57,029 bases of DNA from DATKLX01 sp035542155 (GTDB taxonomy: Bacteria; Chloroflexota; Anaerolineae; Anaerolineales; Anaerolineaceae), in contig DATKLX010000017.1 of NCBI GenBank assembly GCA_035542155.1, positions 1 to 57,029 on the forward strand, given 5' to 3'. The position numbers and the translations under genes were made by a program. Shown piece by piece: positions 24,391 to 32,436 of this stretch; position 1 is the first letter of the stretch, and each line of letters starts with the position of its first letter. The notes under the pieces are model-generated. The model saw only the letters and a list, made by a program, of their open reading frames with translations, searched no databases and had not been told where the DNA came from.

Positions 24391-25038
24391 CTACAATTCC
24401 CGGGCAAAGACCGCTATCTGCCAGACTGAGCTCTCGGCATAATAGCGCCGCTGCAGCCCGGTGGCGCGGACCAGGGCCTCGACGGCCTTCGTTGGGTGGA
24501 CGAAGGTTCGGAACGCGCTGCCGCGCAGGCGGAAGAAGAAGTTCAGCACCTTCAAACCCAGGCGGGTCCACCAGGTATCCCGCGGGTAGACCACGCCGTA
24601 TAGGCGCCTCGCCCGGGCTGCGGATAGGCTGACCAGCCTTTCCATATCGTCGTAGCAGCAGATCACCCGGTCCAGGGTGACGATGTCCGCGCTCGGGATC
24701 TGCACGGCGATTTTCACAAAATCGCCGTGCTGGTAGCTGATCCGCCCGGCCAGCCCGCGCCGCCCGGCCTCGGACCGCGCCGCGGCGAGATAGGCTCGCG
24801 AAGCATCTACGTCGACCGCCGTCTCCACGCCCGCCGCCAGCAGCTCGTGTTGAATCGCGCCGATTCCCCCGCCGATATCTAGCAAGCTGGCTCCCTGAAT
24901 ACCTCCCTGCTTGATCGCATTGACCAGCATCCGGGTGGTTTTTTCCGGACCCTTGCGCCGGTACGCCTCCAGCTCGCTGTTCACCATCCGTTGGTCAAAC
25001 AGCTCCTCGATACCCTGGCACTGGCAGCAGTTCTTCAT
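24391..25038 (-). CDS. Class I SAM-dependent methyltransferase
   Basis: The 215-residue protein has a Rossmann methyltransferase core. The SAM-binding motif I is SLLDIGGGIGAIQHELLAAG (about 52-71), the acidic end of strand 2 is AVDVDAS, and motif IV-like DIVTLDRVICCYDDM follows. The first residues are Cys-rich (MKNCCQCQGIEELFDQ), an unusual start that might bind a metal. The C-terminal part has FFRLRGSAFRTFVHPTKAVEALVRATGLQRRYYAESSVWQIAVF, the substrate domain. It resembles magnesium-protoporphyrin methyltransferase-like enzymes in layout, but no chlorophyll genes are near, so the substrate is open. It stands alone between a plus-strand gene and the Agl23-NHL gene on the same strand. Confidence 0.85.
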   Translation of the reverse strand: MKNCCQCQGIEELFDQRMVNSELEAYRRKGPEKTTRMLVNAIKQGGIQGASLLDIGGGIGAIQHELLAAGVETAVDVDASRAYLAAARSEAGRRGLAGRISYQHGDFVKIAVQIPSADIVTLDRVICCYDDMERLVSLSAARARRLYGVVYPRDTWWTRLGLKVLNFFFRLRGSAFRTFVHPTKAVEALVRATGLQRRYYAESSVWQIAVFAREL

Positions 25039-25175
25039 CTCCCACCTGTCTCTCTGATTATTGATAAAGCCTTTTGGACGCGGATTTCTGGTCTCTGTGT
25101 TCCTTGTGGTTCAGCCGTTACTGCTCTCTGTTCCCCATTCTCTTTTCCTCTGTGTCCTCTGTGGTGAACAGGTAC

Positions 25176-28100
25176 TTACGGAAGCGCCGGGTACTCCACG
25201 ATCCGCGATGAGCCTGCGTCGGCGACCCATACCGTTCCATCCGCGGCGACCGCGATCCCGTTCGGCAGGGCCAGGGCGTCGTTCCCGGTCGCCCCAAAGG
25301 CAGCCAGCGGCTGGCCATCGGACGTGAAGACCAGCACGCGGAACGTCTGCGGATCGGTGACGTACACCCGTCCTGTCTGGTCGATCGCCAGGTAGGGTTT
25401 GTGCTCGACTGCGTTGCTGCTCCAGGCCTGGACGGGGAAGCTGCGTACGAACTGCCCATCCGCCGTGAATATCGCCACCCGCTGGTTCCAGGTGTCGGCG
25501 ACGTAGACGTTCCCATCCGGTCCGATCGCCAGCCCGACCGGCTCGTCTAGTGCTGCATCCCCTTGCTGGTCGAACTGGAGCAGGAACTTGCCGTTGCCGT
25601 CGAAAACAGCCACCCGCTTGTTGCCCGTATCCGTCACGTAGACCCGCCCATCCTTGCCGATCGCGATGGCCCGCGGCCCCCAGAAACGGTCCGGTCCTTC
25701 GCTGGAGAGGCCCGCGACGCCCCACTCCAGCAGGAATTTGCCGCTCGAGTCAATCTTCTGGATGCGGTGGTTCCAGGTATCGGCCACGTAGAGATTACCG
25801 CTGGAATCAGCGGCCATTCCCCAGGGCTCGTTGAACGTGCCCGGTGCGGCCGGGGTCTGGCCCTCGGCGGTCTTGCTCCCCCAGGCGGCGCCCGCCGTCC
25901 CATCCTGGTCGAAGCGTACGATGCGCCCATCGCCGCTGTCGGCGGCATAGATCTCGCCGTCTGGACCGATGGCCAGGTTGCGCGGCGCATTGAGCATCCC
26001 GCTCCCCACTACTTTCTCCGGCGCGATGTCTTTCTCGATAGCGACATAGGCATCCACCGGGGTTTCCAGGTCCGCGATCTGCGAGTTTTTCAGCCTCAGG
26101 CCGGCGATCTGGTCGGCAATGTCCTTGCGGATGTAGACGCGCATCCGGTCCTGCAGCGGCCACTGGCGGGGTGGGTCCAGGCTCGCGTTACCGGTCAGAG
26201 CGGCATATGGACGATAATCCCGGTTCCAGAAGATCTGCCAGAGGGCGCTGCGCATTTCCGGATTAGTCAGCGCGTACCAGATCCGCTGCCAGGTGAGATC
26301 CTTATAATCTTCCAACGGCCACCACATGCGGATAACTTCGTAGCGGTGGTATTGCTGGCCGATCCAGGCATCCACTTTTTGCCAGTTGTTTTGCCCGACG
26401 ATCACCACCGGCGCGTTCAATGACTGGCGGGAGGGAGTCACCCCAAAAAAGCCGGGATAATCGCGCAGGTACCAGCTCATCGGCCAGGCGATCGAATCGT
26501 CATAGGCAACCGGCATGGATTTGCCTTCGCCGGTAAAGGCGGCGATCCTCTGGACGTCTTCGACCGCCCATTTGACCCCCGGCGCCCCGTGGGCGTAATC
26601 GATAAATTCGGTCGTGTAATCGTAGGTGACGTAATTGACCCGGTAGGAGGTGCGAATCGTTGCCGCGGCGAGGATCGCGACCCCGGCCAGCCCCGCCAGG
26701 CCCAGCCAGTTCCAGGAGCGGAGCTGGACCGCGCTTCCCGCCTCAGCAGCGGTCCGGGTAGAGGCAAGCAACTCGCCGATCCACCAGGCTGCCACGAAAA
26801 TACAGGGGATGGTGATGTGGAGCGACAGCCAGGGCATTTTTTCGCCCGCGACGCTCAGCCCCAGGAAGATCATGCCTGCCCAGAGCAGGAGAAAACCGAC
26901 ATAAGCGCGCACCGGCTGGCTGATCTGCTTGAAGCGCACGGCGTAGGTGATCCCCCCTGCGATCGCGCCCAACAGCGGGAGAAATTCGTAGATCGGAAAA
27001 ACGATGAAATAGTAATACCACGGCTGCGAGCCGCGGTCCACACCGTGCTGCGAGAGCCAGTAACCCAGCGAGCCAATCGTGCCGGTGAAGATCCCTTTCC
27101 AGTTGGTAAAAAAGGTTGTGTAAAGTACGATCGAAATCACGGCAAAGACCGCGAACAATTTAGCCCAGCGCAAGCCGCCCCACCACACTCCAATCAGCAC
27201 CGCCAGGCTCGAAAACAGGAGAAATAGGGAGAGCAGGCGCGCTCCGGCCGGGCCGGTCAGCCAGCTTGCGTCCTGGGCGGATAGCACGGTGACGATATCC
27301 ACGAAATCCTTGCCGGTCGCCGCTTTGAAGATCGGGTTCAGGATCAACAGCGCGATCGGCGACGAGAAAAAGGCCCCCAGCGTGGCGATCACCACCAGGA
27401 GGTCGAACTCCGCGGCCTGGCGGATTTTAGTCCAGGAAAGGCCACAGGTCGCCAGCAGCCGGCCCGCCAGGAATACAGCAAGGATCCCCATGTACATGAA
27501 GCTGATCTCCATCGCCGTGAGCATCAGCGCCAGGGCCGCGGCAGCCACGGTCAGATAGCGGTCATCCTTCCGGTTCAGATAGGAGAACACGGCGAACACC
27601 AGGACTAGCATCCACAGCTCCGCCTGGATATCGTGACGGTTATAGCGCGAGAAATACAGCACGTATGGAGAAATCAGCAGGAGACCGCCCGCAGCCAGGG
27701 CGCCCGTTTTCCCCAGCCACCGACGGAGGAGCAGCGGCGCGCCGACGACGACAGCGATACCGGCGATTGCCGGGAGTAGTCGCACGGTAAAATCGTTCAC
27801 ACCGAACAGGCGGTCGAGCAACGCCGACATCTCGAAAACCAGCGGTCCGTGCATCATCGGGTTGTGAGCGTACTCGCCGCCCTGCGAGAGAAGCCAGGAA
27901 TAGTAGACGTGCAGGCTCTCGTCGTGGCTCATCACCCGCGCACCCAGGTTCCAGAAGCGCGTGAAAACCGCCAGAAGGGCCAGGCCGATCCAGGCAACCA
28001 TCTCCCAGGAAATCGAGAGATGAATGTCAATGGCCTCTTGCCAGGCCGTCCGGGGGTGGTCTGCGGCTGCCGGACGTGGGGTTTCCAGAGATTGAGAATT

Positions 28101-28214
28101 GGAAAGGGAAGATGACCGGCTTTCTTCAGCGCGACCGGCCAGCGAAGCATTTTGGGAAGGGTCAACCATAGCCTCGATTTTACCCTGATTTCTGTCGCTG
28201 ATATCCGGATTCAT
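25176..28214 (-). CDS. Agl23/GT39-type membrane glycosyltransferase fused to NHL beta-propeller
   Basis: The product is 1012 residues if started at ATG 28214 (997 from ATG 28169; neither has a good ribosome site). After a disordered start, an ArnT/PMT-like membrane region runs to about residue 520, with at least ten hydrophobic segments. Its first external loop carries VMSHDESLHVYYSWLL with the Asp-Glu of lipid-linked sugar transferases. A soluble domain follows (about 530-720). The last roughly 270 residues are NHL repeats: PRNLAIGPDGEIYAADSGDGRIVRFDQDG, PWGMAADSSGNLYVADTWNHRIQKI and three more blades. The first half matches the flippase activity-associated Agl23 family (TIGR03663). The propeller probably faces the outside. 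It is divergent from the serine hydrolase gene, 43 bp apart. Confidence 0.88.
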   Translation of the reverse strand: MNPDISDRNQGKIEAMVDPSQNASLAGRAEESRSSSLSNSQSLETPRPAAADHPRTAWQEAIDIHLSISWEMVAWIGLALLAVFTRFWNLGARVMSHDESLHVYYSWLLSQGGEYAHNPMMHGPLVFEMSALLDRLFGVNDFTVRLLPAIAGIAVVVGAPLLLRRWLGKTGALAAGGLLLISPYVLYFSRYNRHDIQAELWMLVLVFAVFSYLNRKDDRYLTVAAAALALMLTAMEISFMYMGILAVFLAGRLLATCGLSWTKIRQAAEFDLLVVIATLGAFFSSPIALLILNPIFKAATGKDFVDIVTVLSAQDASWLTGPAGARLLSLFLLFSSLAVLIGVWWGGLRWAKLFAVFAVISIVLYTTFFTNWKGIFTGTIGSLGYWLSQHGVDRGSQPWYYYFIVFPIYEFLPLLGAIAGGITYAVRFKQISQPVRAYVGFLLLWAGMIFLGLSVAGEKMPWLSLHITIPCIFVAAWWIGELLASTRTAAEAGSAVQLRSWNWLGLAGLAGVAILAAATIRTSYRVNYVTYDYTTEFIDYAHGAPGVKWAVEDVQRIAAFTGEGKSMPVAYDDSIAWPMSWYLRDYPGFFGVTPSRQSLNAPVVIVGQNNWQKVDAWIGQQYHRYEVIRMWWPLEDYKDLTWQRIWYALTNPEMRSALWQIFWNRDYRPYAALTGNASLDPPRQWPLQDRMRVYIRKDIADQIAGLRLKNSQIADLETPVDAYVAIEKDIAPEKVVGSGMLNAPRNLAIGPDGEIYAADSGDGRIVRFDQDGTAGAAWGSKTAEGQTPAAPGTFNEPWGMAADSSGNLYVADTWNHRIQKIDSSGKFLLEWGVAGLSSEGPDRFWGPRAIAIGKDGRVYVTDTGNKRVAVFDGNGKFLLQFDQQGDAALDEPVGLAIGPDGNVYVADTWNQRVAIFTADGQFVRSFPVQAWSSNAVEHKPYLAIDQTGRVYVTDPQTFRVLVFTSDGQPLAAFGATGNDALALPNGIAVAADGTVWVADAGSSRIVEYPALP

Positions 28215-28234
28215 CAAACTCTAAGGAGTTGCGG

Positions 28235-28240
28235 TACAAT
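28235..28240 (+). promoter_or_regulatory. TACAAT -10 box of the serine hydrolase gene
   Basis: TACAAT, as GGTACAAT, ends 17 nt before ATG 28258. A start about 7 nt downstream would leave a leader of roughly 10 nt with no ribosome site. It lies in the 43-bp divergent gap. Confidence 0.5.
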
Positions 28241-28257
28241 CACTCCATCGACCCGCA

Positions 28258-29760
28258 ATGATTAAATCTCCGCCGCTCATCCTCCTGCTGCGCGCCGCCG
28301 CGCTCCTCTGTCTCCTCTCCGCACTGGGGCTGGCTCTCATTGCATACCGCCAGTTCCAGGTCAGGCCAGAGGCGAACCGGTTTCCCACCGGCGAAGTGAT
28401 CGCCGGGGTGCCGGTCGGCGGGCTGACCCGCGAGGAGGCCGCGGCTCGCGTCCGCGCCGCTTACGCCATCCCCGTGGAACTGCGCTACCAGGACGCCGCC
28501 ATCCAGGCCCGGCCGGATGAGGTCGGCTTCCACCTCGACCTGGACCAGATGATCTCCCAGGCGGGTCTCTCAGGCGCCAGCCAGCGGACCTGGGTCGCCT
28601 TCTGGGAAGCACTCTGGTCGCGGGCGAAGCCAGCTGCCGCTCAGAAGATCCCCCTCTCGGCCAGCCTGGATGAAGCTGTCCTCCGCCGCTATCTGGAAAA
28701 TCAGATCGCGGCGCGCTACGACCAGGCTCCCCGGGGGAGTCTGGTCAACAGCGACGCGATCACTTTTTCCCCACCTGCTCCCGGGATTGTATTGGACATA
28801 GAAGCCGCCGTCCCTCTCGTAAGGGCCGCGCTCTTCTCACGGACGGAGCGCACAGTGCAACTGCCGGTCCGTGGAGAGCCCGCCCCCCGCCCCTCGCTCG
28901 CCGCGCTCGAGGGGCTGCTGCGCCAGGTGGTCGAATACGAGAACTATTCCGGGCTGCTGGAGATCTATATTCAGGACTTGCGCAGTGGGAAAGAGCTCAA
29001 TTTCGGCCTGCGCAATGCCCGGCCGGTCGAGCCTGGGATCGCCTTCACCGCCGCCAGCACGATCAAGATCCCGGTCATGGTCTCCGTATTCCGCAGCGCA
29101 GGTGAGCCTACTTCCCCTGAAGTTGCCGGTCTGGTCGCGAACATGATTACCGAATCGGACAACCCTTCCACCGATAAAGTCGCCCAGGAAGTCCTCGACC
29201 CCGTGACCGCCCCGCTCAATGTCACCGCCGATATCCGGGCTCTGGGTTTTAAAAATATCTTTTGGGCCGGCTTCTTTACCCCCGGGGCCCCGCTGTTAGA
29301 CATTTATCACACCCCGGCGAACCAGCGCACCGATATTAACACCAGCCCGGATATCTATGCCCAGACCACGCCGGCTGAGATGGGGCGGCTGCTTGCGGAG
29401 ATATATACCTGCGCCCAAAAAGACTCTGGCGCGCTGGTCGAAACCTTTTCCGGGCAGATCAGCCAGGCTGAGTGCCAGAATATGCTCGAGCTGTTGAAAG
29501 GCAACCACACCCCCATGCTGCTGGCCGCCGGCCTGCCGGATGGCGTTCGATTCGGGCATAAGCACGGCTGGGTGGTCGAGACCAGCGATGGCCTGATCCA
29601 TAACATGGCCGATGCCGGCGTCGTTTTTTCACCCGGCGGGGATTACGTGATCGACATTTACCTGTACAGCCCCAATCAACTGGTTTTTGATCCCATCAAT
29701 ACGATGGTAGCCTATCTGTCCATGGCGGTGTATAACTTCTTCAATATTCCCGGCCAATAA
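28258..29760 (+). CDS. Class A beta-lactamase-like serine hydrolase with VanW-type (PG_binding_4) N-terminal domain
   Basis: The 500-residue protein has an N-terminal membrane anchor (about 6-30), a peptidoglycan-binding-like region (about 45-200; GEVIAGVPVGGLTREEAAARV is a signature of PG_binding_4), and a beta-lactamase-fold domain (about 225-500). S267TIK270 is the nucleophile motif and S300DN302 the second motif. The third is K435HG, not the usual KTG or KSG. The ExxLN Glu that deacylates penicillin in class A enzymes was not found. It is therefore more likely a cell-wall peptidase or penicillin-binding protein, perhaps inactive, than a resistance enzyme. Downstream is the GGDEF-EAL gene on the same strand. 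Confidence 0.88.
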   Translation: MIKSPPLILLLRAAALLCLLSALGLALIAYRQFQVRPEANRFPTGEVIAGVPVGGLTREEAAARVRAAYAIPVELRYQDAAIQARPDEVGFHLDLDQMISQAGLSGASQRTWVAFWEALWSRAKPAAAQKIPLSASLDEAVLRRYLENQIAARYDQAPRGSLVNSDAITFSPPAPGIVLDIEAAVPLVRAALFSRTERTVQLPVRGEPAPRPSLAALEGLLRQVVEYENYSGLLEIYIQDLRSGKELNFGLRNARPVEPGIAFTAASTIKIPVMVSVFRSAGEPTSPEVAGLVANMITESDNPSTDKVAQEVLDPVTAPLNVTADIRALGFKNIFWAGFFTPGAPLLDIYHTPANQRTDINTSPDIYAQTTPAEMGRLLAEIYTCAQKDSGALVETFSGQISQAECQNMLELLKGNHTPMLLAAGLPDGVRFGHKHGWVVETSDGLIHNMADAGVVFSPGGDYVIDIYLYSPNQLVFDPINTMVAYLSMAVYNFFNIPGQ

Positions 29761-29867
29761 TCCGGTCTCATTTTCGCCTTCGGTTCCGGCCAACGATCCG
29801 ATCCCACTGAATCCAAATTAAACGCGGTTTTTATCCGAAATAAATTCATTTACGATGGACGAAAAGG

Positions 29868-29873
29868 TACAAT
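29868..29873 (+). promoter_or_regulatory. TACAAT -10 box of the GGDEF-EAL gene
   Basis: GGTACAAT precedes the coding frame: TTG 29886 is 12 nt downstream, ATG 29928 is 54 nt downstream. It makes the longer TTG form possible as a nearly leaderless start. Confidence 0.45.
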
Positions 29874-29927
29874 CGGGATAGTTCCTTGCACCATACCAAT
29901 GTAAATCGAGATACGAGCGTTGACCTT

Positions 29928-32387
29928 ATGGTTGATAAGATCACATCGATGCGTGGGAGCAATCGTTTCTTTTGGTGGGCCGGGTTCTTCTGTGTCGCCG
30001 CTTTCCTGGTCGACCTGGCTGTCACTCTATTCGATTCCTCCAGGGATCAATTCCTCGTTTTTTCGGATATATCCAGCGCGATTCTGGGCCTCGCGGCGGC
30101 TGCCGCGCTGTTCTTTGCCGCACGGCGGACGATGCCCCAGTCCTTCCGCCTCGGCCGTGCCTGGACTTTGATCGCCGTCGCCCAGCTTTGCTATGCCATC
30201 GGCGATGTCACCTGGGCAGTTCTGGAATTGGGTTTCCATGAGGCGCCGTTTCCCTCCATCGCCGATTTCTATTATCTGAGTCACTATCCCATCTTCTTCA
30301 TCGGGATCCGTCTGCTGATCGATGCGAAAGCCAGCCGCTATGAAGCCCTGAAGACTTTTCTGGATATCAGCATCATCATGCTGGCTTCACTGTTGGTTTT
30401 CGGTAACTATCTCCTCGGGCCAGTGATCATCTCGGTTGCAAAAAACACCTTACAGGAACAGGCCCTGAGCCTGGCGTACCCCGTTGGTGGCCTCGTTATG
30501 CTCTGGGCTTTAACGATATTGTTGTTCTATCCTCCCAGGGGCCAGCATCCCGCGCCGCTTTGGTTTTTGGTTGCCAGCATGACGATGTTGATCGTCACCA
30601 ATAGCGTCTTCTGCTACCAAACGTTGAATGACAACTACCAGACTGGTTTGACTGACCTGGGCTGGATCACAACCCACCTGCTTTCATTAGCCGCCGGCGT
30701 CTGCCAGGGCGAGCTGGCCGGGCGGCCAGATCAAGGCAACCCGCATCGTTCCGAGCGGTTTTTATCTGGCCTGAGGCAGTTTTTCATCCAGTACGCTCGG
30801 TTTATCTGGGCGATCGCTGCCTTCTGGATATTAGTGCGGGCACATCAAGCTCATTCCATTCTGGATTTCAACCTTCTGGCCGCCGGGGTGGGAGTGGTGA
30901 TCGGATTGGCTGTCATCCGCCAGGTGATCGCCCTTTTGGAAAATCAGAAGCTGGCGGCCGACCTGAGCCGCGCTCTCGAGCAGGTCCAGCGCCAGGCCAG
31001 CGATTTGGAATCGACCAACCTGGCCCTCCAGTCGGAGATCGCCGAGCGCAAGCGCGCCGAGCAGCAGCTCAGCCACGATGCACTTCACGATGCGCTCACC
31101 GGCCTGCCCAACCGCACTCTCTTCCTCGACCGGCTGGGCTGGGCGATGGAATACACCCGCCGCCGGGCCGACTGTCCTTTTTCGATCCTCTTCATGGATC
31201 TGGACTCCTTTAAAGTGGTCAACGACAGCCTCGGTCACAGCACCGGCGACGATTTGCTCAAAGCCATCGCCGGGCGGCTCAAACGGAATCTGCGCGCCTC
31301 CGATACGGTCGCCCGCCTGGGCGGAGATGAGTTCGTCATTCTCCTCGAAGACTCTTGCGAAGCCCGTTCTGCCCCGCTGGTCGCCCGGCGCATCCTCGCC
31401 GACCTGGCCAATCCCTTCGAGATCCTCGGACGGACCGTGGTCGCGACTGCCAGCATCGGCATCGTACAGGATATCAGCGATTACGCCCAACCCGAAGATG
31501 CCCTGCGCGACGCCGATATCGCCATGTACCACGCCAAAACCATGGGCCGCTCCCGGTATGAGATTTTTGACAGGCACCTTCGCGAGCAGGCGATCAGCCG
31601 CCTGGAACTGGAAAACGATATGCGCCGCGAGCTGGCGTCTGGAACCGGGTTTTTGCTCTATTACCAGCCGATCCTCAAGCTGGATACGGCCCAGATCGCG
31701 GGTTTCGAGGCCCTGGTCCGCTGGAAGCATCCCCAGCGCGGCCTGATCTTGCCGGGCAGCTTTATCCCCCTGGCCGAGGAGACCGGCCTGATCATCCCCC
31801 TCGGCCACTGGGTCCTCCGTGAAGCCTGCCGCCAGCTCCTCGAGTGGCAGCAGGAGTACCCCTGCGACCCACCCCTGACGGTCAGCGTCAATATCTCCAG
31901 CAAACAGTTTAACCAGCCCGACTTCGCCGGAAAGATCCAACAGGTGCTCCGCGAAACCGGCCTGGATGGGAACAGCCTGAAGCTGGAGCTGACCGAGAGC
32001 GTCTGCCTGGAAAGCAGCGGCCCGGCGCAGGAAACCTTCAATCAACTGAAAGTCATGGGCGTTGCAACCCAGATCGATGATTTCGGCACCGGGTATTCGG
32101 CCCTGGGATACCTGAACCACTTCCCCAACCTGGTCCAGACGCTCAAGATCGACCGCACGTTTGTCCAGGAGATCGAGAGAGATGGAACCAGCCCCGGCCT
32201 GGTGCGAACCATCGTCGCCCTGGCCCACGATATGGGCATGGAGGCCATCGCCGAGGGGATCGAATCGGAGGAGCAGCTTGCCGGGCTGCGGGACCTGGGT
32301 TGCCCGTACGGGCAGGGTTTCCTCTTCTCCCGGCCCCTCGAAAGGAACGCCGCCTCGCTGCTCCTGAGAGAACGCTTCCCCGTGTGA
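29928..32387 (+). CDS. Membrane GGDEF-EAL protein (c-di-GMP synthase and phosphodiesterase domains)
   Basis: The product is 819 residues from ATG 29928 (833 from TTG 29886). About eight membrane helices fill residues 10-330. A coiled coil (LEQVQRQASDLESTNLALQSEIAERKRAEQQLS) links to the GGDEF domain with G465GDEF469 intact. RASD five residues before it forms the inhibitory RxxD site. The EAL domain has E594AL, DDFGTGYSALGYL and ALAHDMGMEAIAEGIE, all needed for activity. Both activities are therefore possible; the inhibitory site and the signal bound by the membrane part decide which dominates. No ribosome site is clear at either start. Confidence 0.92.
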   Translation: MVDKITSMRGSNRFFWWAGFFCVAAFLVDLAVTLFDSSRDQFLVFSDISSAILGLAAAAALFFAARRTMPQSFRLGRAWTLIAVAQLCYAIGDVTWAVLELGFHEAPFPSIADFYYLSHYPIFFIGIRLLIDAKASRYEALKTFLDISIIMLASLLVFGNYLLGPVIISVAKNTLQEQALSLAYPVGGLVMLWALTILLFYPPRGQHPAPLWFLVASMTMLIVTNSVFCYQTLNDNYQTGLTDLGWITTHLLSLAAGVCQGELAGRPDQGNPHRSERFLSGLRQFFIQYARFIWAIAAFWILVRAHQAHSILDFNLLAAGVGVVIGLAVIRQVIALLENQKLAADLSRALEQVQRQASDLESTNLALQSEIAERKRAEQQLSHDALHDALTGLPNRTLFLDRLGWAMEYTRRRADCPFSILFMDLDSFKVVNDSLGHSTGDDLLKAIAGRLKRNLRASDTVARLGGDEFVILLEDSCEARSAPLVARRILADLANPFEILGRTVVATASIGIVQDISDYAQPEDALRDADIAMYHAKTMGRSRYEIFDRHLREQAISRLELENDMRRELASGTGFLLYYQPILKLDTAQIAGFEALVRWKHPQRGLILPGSFIPLAEETGLIIPLGHWVLREACRQLLEWQQEYPCDPPLTVSVNISSKQFNQPDFAGKIQQVLRETGLDGNSLKLELTESVCLESSGPAQETFNQLKVMGVATQIDDFGTGYSALGYLNHFPNLVQTLKIDRTFVQEIERDGTSPGLVRTIVALAHDMGMEAIAEGIESEEQLAGLRDLGCPYGQGFLFSRPLERNAASLLLRERFPV

Positions 32388-32423
32388 ACTTTTTTCCTTC
32401 ATCCGGCGTCTGATACCCGGGAG

Positions 32424-32429
32424 TATACT
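32424..32429 (+). promoter_or_regulatory. TATACT -10 box directly before pbpC
   Basis: TATACT ends only 7 nt before ATG 32437, so the predicted transcription start falls at or next to the start codon. This suggests a leaderless mRNA. There is no ribosome site. The -35 region is weak. Confidence 0.5.
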
Positions 32430-32436
32430 CAAGCTG

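Noticed and set aside
28258..29760. Beta-lactamase resistance gene
   Set aside because: The third motif is KHG, the deacylation Glu was not found, and the protein has a peptidoglycan-binding-like N-terminal region.
30831..32432. Minus-strand open frame of 533 residues opposite the GGDEF-EAL gene
   Set aside because: The plus strand encodes intact GGDEF and EAL motifs; the antisense product shows no domain.
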